Below, piece after piece: positions 43,779 through 56,315 of a stretch of 64,000 nt of DNA (its first letter is position 1; the number at the start of each line of letters is the position of its first letter). A model generated the notes under the pieces. The model was not told the DNA's origin. It ran no database searches and worked only from the letters and a program-made list of their open reading frames with translations. The stretch comes from Globomyces pollinis-pini (lineage: Eukaryota > Chytridiomycota > Chytridiomycetes > Rhizophydiales > Globomycetaceae): assembly GCA_025399215.1 (NCBI GenBank), contig MU621102.1:64562-128561 (forward strand), written 5' to 3'. The translations under genes and the position numbers were made by a program.

Positions 43779-46700
43779 ATGTTGGATTCTTCGACAGAAA
43801 TGACTAGCAAAATACAAAATCCTAGTTCCATCATCATAGACCCATTATTACCTGATACACAAAATTTAAGGCAAAGATTGAAACCAATGGAATCAATAGA
43901 CTTGATGGATGACAATGTTTACGAAAACTTTACTACTATAGGTACTCGGATTGAAGTCTCACTCTTAGATTGGATGAGAGACTGGATGAAGGATTATGAA
44001 CGAGAACACAAAAATTCAATCACTCATCATCCAAGTCCATTCATCAGGTCTGTAGTCACCGGTGCTCAAACTTGGGTATTACTATCAATCATCGGTATTT
44101 AAAAATGATTTACTAATCATTATAGGTGTTACTGTGGGTTTACTATCTTCCTGTATCTATATAACGTATCATTGTTTAATTTTAACCTTCTAGCGCTGCA
44201 TTCTTTTCCGACCTTAAACGTGGCAAATGTGAATCAGAGTGGTATTTGAGTAAGGATATTTGTTGTAAAGAACTCGTGAGATATGGTATAGATGATTTAT
44301 TCACTAACTCTAGGTGAATACTGTAATGAATATCGGTTAGTCATCACCATTATTAACGCATATTAGGTTTTAGATTTCTTGCTTATTAAAATAGTCCACA
44401 TAGCTATCATGTTTTTGGTACAGACCAATTTGGATTTTATGATTTTTTAATTTATTGCATTACCGCTGTAAGTATATCTTTTATCAAATCCGAGCATGAT
44501 CATGATTACTTTCTTTGTCAGGCGTCACTAAATAATAGACTATTTTTGCAACTACTGCCGTCATTCTAGTGACTCGATTATCCATATATGCTCCAAAATC
44601 CGGCTTATCAGAAATCAAAACCATCTTGGGAGGTTTCATTATTAATGGATTTTTCGGTGCCAGAACACTATTAATCAAATCAGTAGGGTTGGTAATACTT
44701 CAACTTTGATTGTAGGTATGCTCAATTGCTTCTGGTCTATCGATCGGTAAAGAAGCACCCATGATTCATTTGGCTTGCTGTGTTGGCAATCTGTTTCAAA
44801 ATATACTTCCCAAGTACAGAGAAAATGAAGGTATTTCGAAAGCTGTATTAATTTAAGCTCGTAAACGGGAAATTCTATCAGGTACGCTTGTACATTTATT
44901 GATTTTCCAGGTAAGTCTCCATTTTTTAACTATTTAAAGGTACCTTTTTCATATAACTGACCTTCAAGCATCTGTTGCAGCTGGTGTTGCAGTTGCCTTC
45001 GGGGCACCTATAGGTGGAGTGCTCATGTCTTTAGAAGTATTTGATTACCATACCTTATGATAGGGGTTAAGTTCTTTTTTTCCTTCAAAAACAATGTTAA
45101 GGTCATTTTTCTGTGCACTGGTGGCATCAGTCACTCTACAAGTATTTCTTTAAACAATCTTACAACAGTTTATCGACCCTTATCGAGGAAAACAAGTTCT
45201 CTATCAGGCCAGTTACACTCGAAACTGGTATTTCTTTGAAATCATCTTTTTTGCATTTTTGGGCATACTAGGTGGTTTATCTGGTGCTTTCTTTATCAAA
45301 ATGAACATGAAAATCCAGCATTTTAGAAAAACTTATGATTTGATAAAGGATCATCCCATTATGGAGGTTGCTGCTTTGGCACTTCTTACATCCATTCTGG
45401 GATCCTTCAGTATATATACCAGGTATGCATAAGTCTATTGATAGAGTCAGAATCGATGGTTCAGAGTTGTTGGAAGCACTATTTCGCGAATGTAAAGATA
45501 CTGAACATTTGGGTCTTTGTGAGTATGATTCATCCTATTTAATTCCAGTGCAAATACACGTATAAGCATGATGGTGTCTTTATTTTGGGCATTAGTGGTC
45601 AAAGCATTCTTGTCCGTCATAACCTATGGAACTCAAATCCCGGCGGGTGTTTTGTAACTTTGAACATATTAATATCCTAGCATGCCAGCAATGATATGGG
45701 GAGGACTCTATGGTCGTATTTTGGGTGAATTGGTACAAGGATTTCAACAGTAAACATGGATTCTAATGGTTAGGGAGTATTCGCATTGGTCCATCTTTTC
45801 AGCATGTCCTGCAGAAGGAATTTGTATTACTCCTGGAATGTATTCTTTATTGGGAGCAATGGGTGCACTTGGGGTATTCAAATAATTTACTCATTCAAGG
45901 GAATTACGAAATTGACCGTTTCTATCACCGTGATCATGTTCGAACTTACAGGAACTTTGAATTATATTGTTCCTTGTATGGTTACTTTAATTGTTGCAAA
46001 ATTCGTGGGGGATTCCATCATCGATGAAGGTATTATTGAGAATATGATTAGATTGAATGGATTCCCATATTTGAACCCACGACAAGAAATCATGATTAAT
46101 TCTAATGTTGGAGATAAAATGACAAAAATTACCGATTTGGTCTGTTTTACCGGTACTGGCATGACCTTGCATTCACTAGGTACAAAGGATTTTTTTAATC
46201 ATCACAGAAACGCTTATCAATCAAACAGATTTTCAAGGGTATTCCTGGATTTTTTGGTCTGATGGTTTAGATATCCAATTATTACATCTCCAGAAGATCC
46301 TAGTTTGATAGGGTATGTCAATCGAGTAGATGTTGTTCATGCCTTACGTAATCTAAAATATTAACGATTGTAGAAAAATTCAAAAAATTAGATAGTCGGT
46401 TAGATCCAAATACAGCTGTTTACTTTGATGAACCAGAATTACCAGGACCTACTTTTGCACAGACAGAGGTTGGATTGACCACATCTATGCCATCCCTTTC
46501 TGTCCATGTCTCAAATACTCTTGCAGATCAGTCTAACGAAATCTCTATATCTAGCATTCATCTCACACCTTATGTCAATCAGGTTATCTTTGTATATTTG
46601 ACCTTGTAGACTCCCCTTGGCGTTCATCCTAGTGTAACCATGGATTTTGCTCTGGATTTGTTTAAAAAGATGGGAACACGGTATATTTTGATCAAAGAAC

Positions 46701-46918
46701 AAGGAAAACTTTTGGGATTATTAACCAAAAAAGACCTATTGCAAATCATTGATACAAAGGTTGTCAACAATAGGCCATTGTGGCCGGCAGATGAAAGTTT
46801 GCCTACAAATCTTAGTGCTGATTTGGATTTTGAAAGAAATACAGCGGAATCAAATCCGAACTTCAGATATAGAACACTAACAGTAGAGGAGCAACGAGAA
46901 TTACTAGATATGAATTAG
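43779..46918 (+). CDS. ClC-type chloride channel/transporter (Gef1-like)
   Basis: ATG at 43779, TAG at 46916-46918, about fifteen introns. N-terminus [15 protein letters not shown] and [10 protein letters not shown] are ClC-typical. Selectivity regions: [34 protein letters not shown] (the gating Glu of GKEGP is kept but Gly is Ala), and [22 protein letters not shown]. The membrane core continues with [20 protein letters not shown] and [21 protein letters not shown]. Two CBS domains end the protein (last one [12 protein letters not shown]). It should move chloride, probably with proton exchange, in an endomembrane. Two introns are composite (44276-44366 and 44882-44968). Exon limits in the middle are approximate. 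Confidence 0.9.
44276..44366 (+). other. Composite intron, two abutting units (less certain)
   Basis: A 91-nt intron is needed to join DICCKEL to [15 protein letters not shown]. It contains one internal AG/GT joint, giving 44276-44313 (38 nt) and 44314-44366 (53 nt). The second unit is longer than usual, so this could be chance. Confidence 0.4.
44882..44968 (+). other. Composite intron of three 29-nt GT...AG units
   Basis: The 87-nt intron joining EILSA to [16 protein letters not shown] divides into 44882-44910, 44911-44939 and 44940-44968, each exactly 29 nt and each GTA...AG. They abut with no spacer. Sequences differ, so if duplicated they have diverged. Confidence 0.75.
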
Positions 46919-46976
46919 TAATCATGTAGTTGGTGTATATATGATAATATAGAAGTTAAAGTTGTTTATTGTCTGT

Positions 46977-48788
46977 TTATGTAGAGACCAAAAGTTTATG
47001 TTCAGCATTGTAGGCCTTCGCATCTTGCTTTGCTTTAGCAATGTTGATTGAACTGAAAACCATTGTAGGAATTGCAAAAAGAAACAGAAGGAATAAAAAT
47101 GCCCATCGGACATTACCAGTTATTTGTGTAATTAGAGCTACAATCAAAGGTCCTACCCAGGTAGATCCTTTATCTGATATTTCTAAAATTGTTAGTTATT
47201 TACTTTTTCTACCATATAGGCCAAAGAATTCAGACTCACAACCTTGTGGCAATAATTCACTAAAGAGTACTCGACATGATGATTGCGTGGCACCCTAAAA
47301 TTATTTTAATATACGTTACCAACAGCAATCCATGGTAAAGGGCCAAAAATGGTAATTCATATTGATGATGCATTCCAACTGATTCAGTAAAGAATCCTAC
47401 TAATCCAAATATCGGCAAAACGGAATAAAGAAGTGAATGTATAGTTAAAATAGTGGTAGTGGCAAGTCGGTAGCGTTGTTGGAACTTCACCCAGGCAATG
47501 GTTCCAAATGCTGCAGCAAACGGTACAATGACAGCACTTATTAGCAGTATTAATGGTGAAGCTCCTAATTGAGATTGCGCAAATAAAACAGATACTGAAC
47601 AAACAGTGGTGAAACCATCAGCATACAAAAACCATCCAATCAAAAATTTAAACAATTCAGGTAACTTCTTTGCTTCCGTAATTGTTTTTGCCACTAAAAT
47701 AAAATAAGTTTAAAGTTACATATTTTAATGGAGAACAAAATGTAATTCTGACCTTCAGGCAACGGCGGACCAGGACGAGGTTTGAGATATTTCTTGGTGT
47801 AAATTAGTATAATCGCAATTTGCCAAACGGAAATAGCTGCAATACATATACACATTGGATAGGTATCTGGTAATCCCCATTTCTTTCCTGACCCAAATAA
47901 AACTACAAAAATTGACCCTAACAATAGTTGAAGGGTTGCTACAAGTGAAGAATAATAAATCGCAACACTTGATATCTCATTACAAACACGATCAGATATC
48001 AATTGTTTTTCTTCTTCCAAAATTGAAGGGTTATGTTCCGAGTCGAATACTTCCTTTGAGAAACGGGTAAGAATTGGAACCTTTGAATTAAAGTTGATAT
48101 TATTACATATGCATAATAAAAGCAACATGAAGCCCCAAATAGAGTATTGCTCGAAATATAGACCAAGAAAGCCAACCAATACAACGCTACCATTAAATTA
48201 ACTTTGTTACATTCATTGAATATCAATAGCATGCACATACCCAGGATTCCAGATAAGATCCCACAAATTAATAGATAGCGCTTGCGAAGGCTACCATAAT
48301 CTGCTAATGAACCGAGTGTCACAAAAAGTATAAACTGTAGAAATACAGATACCGTAGTCGCATCTTTAGATATAAATGAATAATTTGTTACATAATACTA
48401 ATGCGGAAGTATCGACAGGAATTCCAAAGATAAGAATATCACACATGTAAGCACCAGTAGTATTACATGGGATTGAATGATTATTACGCTCTACTGCTTG
48501 CTGAGCAGTTAGTGATTGTAGAATAATAGGAAAGAACACAGAAACAGCTAATACTGAATAACCTTCAGCCTGAAGTTAATTAATAAAGACTACCGCAATT
48601 CCATATGAATACCAACCGAATAGTTCAGACGGTGTTACGAGGGACGAATCCATCCCCTCGTTAAGCGTTTCTGTCGACTCTGGTATTGAATGTTGCGTAG
48701 ATTGACTTTCCATAATTATGAAATTTACAAGTTTGTCAGCTGATCTGACGTTTGATAAAATCGTGTCGCGATTAACACTCTCACTCAT
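46977..48788 (-). CDS. Atg22-like MFS transporter, copy A
   Basis: ATG at 48788 (MSESVNRDT). After a polar N-terminus come about twelve membrane segments. Family signatures: ELFGWYSYGIA joined by a 24-nt intron (48570-48593) to AEGYSVLAVSVFFPIILQ, ILFVTLGSLADYGSLRKRYL, SNTLFGASCCFYYAYV, the RPGPPLPEG loop, and the C-terminal FGLY..EISDKGSTWVGPLIVALI. These match Atg22/UMF1-type vacuolar transporters, which export amino acids from the vacuole after autophagy in yeast. It is the most divergent of four tandem copies, all on the same strand. The lysosomal role and substrate are inferred from the family. Confidence 0.85.
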
Positions 48789-48901
48789 AATCGATCCCCA
48801 AAAAACTAGGATACTATTCAATCACTAAGTAAGATCTAACTACGTTAAAGTTCAATGATTAAGTAACTGAAAATTAAATTTGTTAAATTCTATTGTATAT
48901 C

Positions 48902-50585
48902 CTAGCTTAATTTAAGTGCTTTGGTTTTGTCAGAATAAGCTTTCGCTTCCTTCTTTCCTTTTGCAACATCAATGTTGCTAAAGATAAAGATTGGGAAAAA
49001 GAATAGAATTCCGATGAAAACAAATGAATAACGCATATTGCCAGTGAATTGAGTGATCAGGGCAACCATTAGTGGACCAACCCATGCACTACCTTTATCA
49101 GTGATTTCTAATAATGAGAAATTAAATCAGTTTACCATAAAGGCCAAAAAATTCTGCTTCATGACCTGGTGGTAATAATTCACTAAAAAGAACACGACAA
49201 GAGGATTGAGTAGCACCCAATAATAGACCGTGGTATACTGCTAATGGTAATAATTCAGAAGCTGTTCTAAGTCCGATGGGAGTAAAAAAACCAAGAAGAC
49301 CGTAAACTGGCATAACAAGATACAGACATGCTTGCATAATCAAGATTCGGATGGTTGAAAGTTGATAATGATTTTGAAATCTAACCCAAAGAATGTTACC
49401 AATACCAGCACCTAAAGGTACTATAACAGCACTTGCAAGTAAAATAATATTTGAGGCCCCAAGTTCAGCTTGAGCAAAAAGAATAGCAATTGAAACAACA
49501 GTGCAGAACGCATCAGAGTAAAGAAACCATGCAATCAAAAACTTAAACAATTCAGGCTGTTGACGTGCTTCAGACAGGGTCTTTGCCACTAAATACGATT
49601 AGAGACTCTTTATGTTACAGTTTTGAATTGAAAAGACAATATAGTTCTTTCCAGCAGGTAGTGGTGGACCAGGTCGAGATTTCAGATGACGACCAGTGAA
49701 CCCAAGTAGAACAGCAACTTCCCAAACACATACTGCAGCAACACACATTTGCATAGGGTATACTTCTGGTAAATTCCAAGCAGTTCCTGATCCAATGTAC
49801 AATACAAAAACACTGGATAATATAATTTGTGCTACTCCAGTCATGTAGCCGTAAAAGAATCCTTTGCTAGAAATTTCATTGCTGACTCGTTCAGAAACTA
49901 GATGTTTTTCGGCCAAGTCTGTTGACTTGGTTTCGGCCTCCAATACTTCAGGAGAGTAACGTGCCAAAATAGGTACCTGCATATAAATAAAAGTGTTCTA
50001 ATTACCCAAGCATAGTAGAAAACAAATGAAGCTCCAAAGAAGGTGTTGCTCACGATATATATAAGGAAAGCCATCAAATACATTGAAGTATTGACCACAA
50101 ATATCATGCAAAAGCCCACGAGTCCGGTAGATACACCAAAAAACATTAGGAATTTCTTTCTGTTTGGTCCATAATCGGCAACCGATCCCAGAATAGAAAA
50201 AAGAATGAATTGAATAAATACCGATATTGTTGTTGCATCTAACAATTAAACTATCAAACCCCATTACATAAGACTAATGCTGAAGTATCAATGTATTTCC
50301 CACCAATATTAACGTCACATTTATATGCGTCTGTAGTGTTACATTTAATTTTATGATTATCGGATTTGAACGCTTCGTTGGCAGCCAAAGATTGCAATAT
50401 CAATGGGAAGAACACAGAAACTGCCATCGCAGAGAAACCCTCTGCCTAAAAATCAACAATTTAAAACAAATTACTGCTACACCAAATGAATACCATGCCT
50501 TCAATTCTAGTGGAGTACATACAGAATGATCCATGTTGTATTCCTGTAATTCCGCAACAGATTCTTGTTCTGATGAATTTTTCAT
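48902..50585 (-). CDS. Atg22-like MFS transporter, copy B
   Basis: ATG at 50585 (MKNSSEQESV). It has the same layout and intron positions as its neighbours: LKAWYSFGVA/AEGFSAMAVSVFFPLIL, LGSVADYGPNRKKFLMFFG, SNTFFGASFVFYYAWV, RPGPPLPAGKNY, GATQSSCRVLFSELLPPGHE and EITDKGSAWVGPLMVAL. It is closer to copies C and D than to A. The polar N-terminal tail and the C-terminal KAYSDKTKALKLS tail are cytosolic by family topology. It probably exports amino acids or related solutes from the vacuole. Confidence 0.86.
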
Positions 50586-51059
50586 TGCTGAAGATGAACG
50601 CTGTATCCTGTTCTTATAAGGGGAACAGTGACTTTTAATTCGGGATCTACAAGAAAAGGGTGGCTCATTCTTTTAATGGGTTTAAAATTACCAGGAGCAT
50701 GAGGGACACCGAAAGTAATTGACGCGTTACTTAAAGTGGGATCTTGAAATCATTAAAAATAATTTGAATCCAAAGCTCCTGTGCATCTGGTACTACACCT
50801 ACACTTTGTGCTTCCATCGGCTCCAAGCTGGTGTTTCAATGTCGTTTCACCAATATCTGTAACAGGGAGAGTCATAAGCACGTTTCGAAGTTGATTGACA
50901 AAAATTTTAGTGATGCCAAAATTGAGCCATAAGCAGTTTCTCAGCCTTTCGGAAATAATCGTCCCAACTCAGATCTTAATAGTGTGATATGAATCTCTAA
51001 CTGATAAACTAGTTTATTGTCTAATAATTGTTACGTGAGTAGCTGATACATCAACCACA
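50586..51059. other. Intergenic, nothing recognised
   Basis: Promoter side of copy B and 3' side of copy C. The rightmost part (from about 50968) is duplicated downstream of copy D. No separate gene is visible. Confidence 0.5.
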
Positions 51060-53133
51060 CTACAGTTTGTGTTGCTTTTGCTTGTCAGCGTATGCCTTTG
51101 CCTCTTTCTTTCCCTTCAAAACATCAATGCGACTGAAAATTGAAATTGGGACCAAAAACATCAATGCAATGAAAATAAAAGACCATCGCATGTTTCCTGT
51201 AAATTGTGTGATCAAGGCTACCAATAGTGGTCCAACCCATGCACTACCTTTGTCCGTGATTTCTAATAGTGAGACACTAATTTAGCTTACCATAAAGCCC
51301 AAAAAATTCTGCTTCGTGACCTGGAGGCAACAATTCACTGAAAAGTACACGACACGATGATTGAGTTGCTCCAAGTAACAAACCGTGGAATAGAGCGAGT
51401 GGTATAATTTCAATATTAGATACCAATCCGAATGGTGCAAAAAATCCGACAATACCATAAAGTGGCATAAGTAAATATAAATATGCTTGTGTTCTTAGTA
51501 CCTCGACTGTTGTGAGTTTGTAGTGATTCTGGTATTTAATCCAAAGTATGTTTCCAACACCGGCCCCAAATGGCACCAATATAGCACCACTCAACAATAA
51601 AACTATACCAGCTCCGAGGTACGATTGTGCAAACAAAATGGCAACGGAACACACAGTGGAGAATGCGTCTGAATAGATAAACCACGCAACTAAGAATTTA
51701 AACAACTCAGGTTGTTGTCGAGCTTCGGATATGGATTTGTACACTATGATTAAATCATTTAAAAGGTTACAGTTCTGTAATGAAAACAGTACATAATTCT
51801 TGCCAACAGGAAGTGGAGGTCCTGGACGAGATTTCAAGTGACGATTGGTATAGAACAACAAAACAGCGATGTGCCAGATACAGATGGCAGCAATACACAA
51901 TTGCATAGGATACACAGTTGGATACCCTTTCATTGAATCTCCCATTACTACCACAAAAGCAGCAGCCAAAATCAACTGAGCCACTCCAGTTAAGTAGCCA
52001 TAAAAGAACCCTTTGCTTGATATATCGTTACTAACTCTATCAGAGACCAAATATTTTTCGGCATCAGTAAGATTAGGATTATTACGACTCTCAATAACTT
52101 CTGGTGAGTACTTGGACAGAATTGGAACCTAGGATGTTAAATGACATCAAAGCGATTACCCAAGAATAAAAAAACACATATGAAGCTCCAAAGAAAGTAT
52201 TACTGAAGATGTAAATGAGGAAAGCGACCCAGTACATTGAAGTTTTGACCACAAATGCTAAACTGAACCCTAAAATACCAGTAGCATAACCAAAGAACAT
52301 CAAGAATTTCTTTCTATTTGGTCCATAATCAGCTACTGATCCCAAACTGGAGAACAATATAAATTGCAGAAGGACAGAAATTGAAGTAGCGTCTAAAAAT
52401 AAGCAACTAATAAGACCATACATAGTACTAAGGAAGAAGTGTCAACGTAAGTTGATCCAATTAATACTTCACAACTGTAAGCTCCTTCAACTTTGCAGGG
52501 TTGACTGCGATCTTTCGTTTGAACAGCTTCATATGCAGCCAATGACTGTAAAATAATGGGAAAGAATACAGCGACAGCCAAGCATGAATATCCTTCGGTC
52601 TATAAACGATGAGTAAGGAATATTTCATTACAGCGACTCCAAAAGAGTAGAAAGCTCTCAACTCCAAAGCTGTACATTCCGAAGTATCCTCATCCTGATA
52701 TGAAGAAACAATTCCGGTCTCATTTGCCACTGATTCCTTTCGACTAGCGTTGTCAGCCAAGTTTTGAAGCGATTCTGAATTGACTGTCATTTTGGAAATG
52801 AAAGAAATGGAGACGGGTTTTGGCCCCTTAAATACAATTAACACATGAACTCGTTGGGGACCTGGAAAAAAACACAAAGCCTTGTAGTTTCAGTCTCGTG
52901 ATGATTGTAACCTTGGAAAGAAATCCAATGCTATAGGGGGATTGATTGTATTTAACTCTGGGTCGCGTCACACCATTATACTCAATCATGATGCTTCTCT
53001 CTTGCCTTCTCATTAATTAAACCATAAGTGGTGTTTTAGTTTCGCGAGTCCGATCCTACTAAATTAAAATGTGTTTCATATCGCCAGCTCAAGTTGGGTC
53101 AAATCGCTTCATCCACCTAAATATTGTTATCAG
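50968..53133. repeat. Duplication unit carrying Atg22-like copy C
   Basis: From CTCAGATCTTA at 50968, through the whole gene and its promoter, to about 53133 this segment matches 53725-55868 in order. Matching promoter blocks include TTTCATATCGCCAGC and AATATTGTTATCAG. The 3' end (about 320 bp) is almost identical; the middle is less so. Confidence 0.8.
51060..52790 (-). CDS. Atg22-like MFS transporter, copy C
   Basis: ATG at 52790 (MTVNSESLQNLADNAS). Domain signatures as in copy B: LELRAFYSFGVA/TEGYSCLAVAVFFPII, LGSVADYGPNRKKFLMFFGYATG, ISSKGFFYGYLTGVAQLIL, RPGPPLPVGKNYVLFSLQNCN, and GATQSSCRVLFSELLPPGHEAEFFGLY. The last exon, from the stop to about 51285, is identical or nearly so to that of copy D. 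Middle exons differ by many substitutions. So C and D arose by recent duplication, with the 3' end kept similar by recency or gene conversion. Function as for copy B. Confidence 0.87.
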
Positions 53134-53816
53134 ACACTTTATTTCCATCGTGGATAGAAAAAATATTCAAAGTTCCGTTTACATTCGCTTAACTTTAACG
53201 GCCATGGCGATTGATATTGAACTTGACCGATTGCATTAGCACTCAAAGTAAAGTGTGACACTTTGATTTCCCCTGACACTTAAATATGTAGCATTGAGAT
53301 CTGATTCTTCCACTTATGATTCCCAAAATGGTTTCCGATGCAATCGCACAGTAGCACAAGAAGAAAAACACTGCAATGTGTGTTGAATGAAAACGGAAAA
53401 TAATGCTAGCTATTTGTTAGCAGTTGTAGGCGAAATCTAGCATATGTTCAGCATGTTTGAGCTGTGATCCATCTCTTGGATAACAGTCTGAATATTTGAA
53501 GTGTAACTGTGGTTACATCAGTGTGTAAGGTTTGTACTTGGAGTTTGGGCACTTGAGCGCCATCAATACTGTTGATTAATGGAACATAACGAAAGGTGAG
53601 TAACTGGATGCAAACTGGTTGTACTTACGATCAGTGTGTTTGCATTTGAATCATCAACTTTCGATGAGATAACGATCGTTAGGAGTCAACAGAAATTGAT
53701 ATAAAGGTTCTCCATCTAATCTCGACTCAGATCTTACAGTGTGATATGAATTTCTAACTGATAAACTAGTTTATTGTCTAATAATTGTTACGTGAGTAGC
53801 TGATACATCAACCACA
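52791..53816. other. Intergenic between copies C and D
   Basis: About 1 kb. The left part (to about 53133) is the duplicated promoter of copy C, and the right end (from about 53725) is the duplicated 3' flank of copy D. The middle 600 nt is unique to this spacer and shows no gene or RNA that I can recognise. Confidence 0.5.
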
Positions 53817-55868
53817 CTATAGTTTGTGTTGCTTTTGCTTGTCAGCGTATGCCTTTGCCTCTTTCTTTCCCTTCAAAACATCAATGCGACTGAAAATTGA
53901 AATTGGGACCAAAAACATCAATGCAATGAAAATAAAAGACCATCGCATGTTTCCTGTAAATTGTGTGATCAAGGCTACCAATAGTGGTCCAACCCATGCA
54001 CTACCTTTGTCCGTGATTTCTAATAGTGAGACACTAATTTAGCTTACCATAAAGCCCAAAAAATTCTGATTCGTGACCTGGAGGTAACAATTCACTGAAA
54101 AGTACACGACACGATGATTGAGTTGCTCCAAGTAGCAAACCATGGAATAGAGCGAGTGGTAGGAGTTCCACACTTGACACCAATCCGAATGGTGCAAAAA
54201 ATCCAATCAGCCCATACAGCGGCATAAGCAAATATAAGCAAGCCTGAATTCTTAAAATTTGGACTGTTGTAAATTTGTAGTGGTTCTGGAATTTAATCCA
54301 AAGTATGTTTCCAACACCGGCCCCAAATGGTACTATTATGGCACCACTCAATAATAGTACTATCCCAGCTCCAAGGTTGGCTTGTGCAAACAAAATAGCA
54401 ATGTTAACAACAGTTGAGAATGCGTCCGAATAGATAAACCATGCGATCAAGAATTTAAACAATTCAGGTTGTTGTTTAGCTTCCGAAATAGATTTGTAAA
54501 CTATAGTTAAATCGATGAAAAAAATTACGATTTTGCAATGAAAATAGTATATAATTCTTGCCAACGGGAAGTGGAGGTCCTGGGCGAGATTTCAAGTGAC
54601 GATTGGTATAAAAGAATAGAACAGCAATATGCCAGATACAAATGGCAGAAATACACAATTGCATAGGATACACAGTTGGATACCCTTTCATCGAATCTCC
54701 CATTACTACCACAAAAGCAGCAGCCAAAATCAACTGACCGACACCAGCAATATATCCATATAAGAAACCTTTGCTTGATATATCGTTACTAACTCTATCA
54801 GAGACCAAATATTTTTCGGCATCAGTAAGATTAGGATTATTACGACTCTCAATAACTTCTGATGAGTACTTGGACAGAATGGGAACCTATGATGTTAAAT
54901 GACATCTAAAACGTTACCCAAGAATAGAAAAATACGAACGAAGCCCCAAAGAAAGTATTACTGAAGATGTAAATGAGGAAAGCGACCCAATACATTGAAG
55001 TTTTAACCACAAATGCCAGACAGAACCCTAAAATACCGGTCGCATAACCAAAGAACATCAAGAATTTCTTTCTATTTGGTCCGTAATCGGCTACTGATCC
55101 CAAACTGGAGAACAATATAAATTGTAGAAATACAGAAATTGAAGTAGCGTCTAAAATAAGCAACTAATAAGACCATACATAGTACTAAGGAAGAAGTGTC
55201 AACGTAAGTTGATCCAATTAATACTTCACAGCTGTAAGCTCCTTCCACCTTGCAAGGTTGACTACGATCTTTTGTTTGAACAGCTTCATATGCAGCCAAT
55301 GACTGTAAAATAATAGGAAAGAATACAGCAATAGCTAATGCAGAATATCCTTCAGTCTATAAAAGGTAAGTGAAAGTAATATGCATTTACAGCAACTCCA
55401 AAAGAGTAGAAAGCTCTCAACTCCAAAGCCGTACATTCCGAAGTATCCTCACCATCATAGGAAGGGACTGCTGTTGTCACTCCAGTCTCATTCGCAACGG
55501 ATTCTCTAGCCAAGTTTTGAACTGATTCAGAATTGGTCATATTAAGAATTGGAGATGGGTTTTAGCCACTTAAATACAATTAGAACATGAACGATGGTTA
55601 CAGGGTACCTGGAAAAACACAAAGCCTTGCAGTTTCAGTCTTGTGCTGAATACCATAGCTTGTAAAGATATGTTCTGATCGAAGTACATTGATAGCATTC
55701 CAGTCCGGTTCGCGTCCTTTCATACGTACATCGGGTTTCTTGTTCTCCACTGTTCTTCATTGACCACCAAATCCCATTTTAGTTGTATCCGATCTTTAAT
55801 AAATGTTTCATATCGCCAGCTTCAAGTTGGGTCGAATGACTTCATCCACCAAAATATTGTTATCAGGT
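53725..55868. repeat. Duplication unit carrying Atg22-like copy D
   Basis: Second copy of the unit at 50968-53133. It contains the gene, its 3' flank and its promoter, in the same orientation. Confidence 0.8.
53817..55540 (-). CDS. Atg22-like MFS transporter, copy D
   Basis: ATG at 55540 (MTNSESVQNLARESV). Signatures: LELRAFYSFGVA/TEGYSALAIAVFFPIIL, LGSVADYGPNRKKFLMFFGYATG, SNTFFGASFVFFYSWV, RPGPPLPVGKNYILFSLQN, SEFFGLY. The N-terminus is a little shorter than in copy C and the last codon before the stop is CTA rather than CTG. The C-terminal exon is otherwise the same as copy C. The N-terminal domain carries more changes than the C-terminal end. Function as for copy B. Confidence 0.87.
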
Positions 55869-56315
55869 ACTCTGAGTTTCCAATTTTCAGTGGTAAGTAT
55901 ATGCGAATAGATATGCATCCATAGCATTTTACTGTTATATGAGCTGAGAAGAGTCCAGTATCTTGATGTTACATTGCACAATGGCACTGGATAGTATAAA
56001 TGTTCTTGATTTCCTTGCCCTTTGCAGCATAAAGAACTAATTTATCAAATATGATTCCCAAAATAGTCAGTGGATATAGTGACACACGGAAAAATCACCA
56101 AAACGTTTTTATGGATAACATAATGACAAACAGATGAAATCAATCTTTTTAAAGGATGTAATAGGCATGCAGCGATTGTCAAGGGTCTATTTGCTTCAGT
56201 GTGTTGTTTTAAACATACATCATTTAAAGTCTTGGGCACAAAGTCGGGCAATCACAAGAGCAATACATCAATGCGAAGGAAGATTTTAATTTAGGACTTC
56301 TTAGATTAATACGAT
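55541..56315. other. Intergenic, nothing recognised beyond the duplicated promoter
   Basis: The first 330 nt belong to the duplicated copy D promoter. The remainder up to the stop of the TilS-like gene has no recognisable gene. Confidence 0.5.

Noticed and set aside
53400..53700. snoRNA or other small RNA in the Atg22 spacer
   Set aside because: No convincing C/D or H/ACA boxes in a consistent arrangement.
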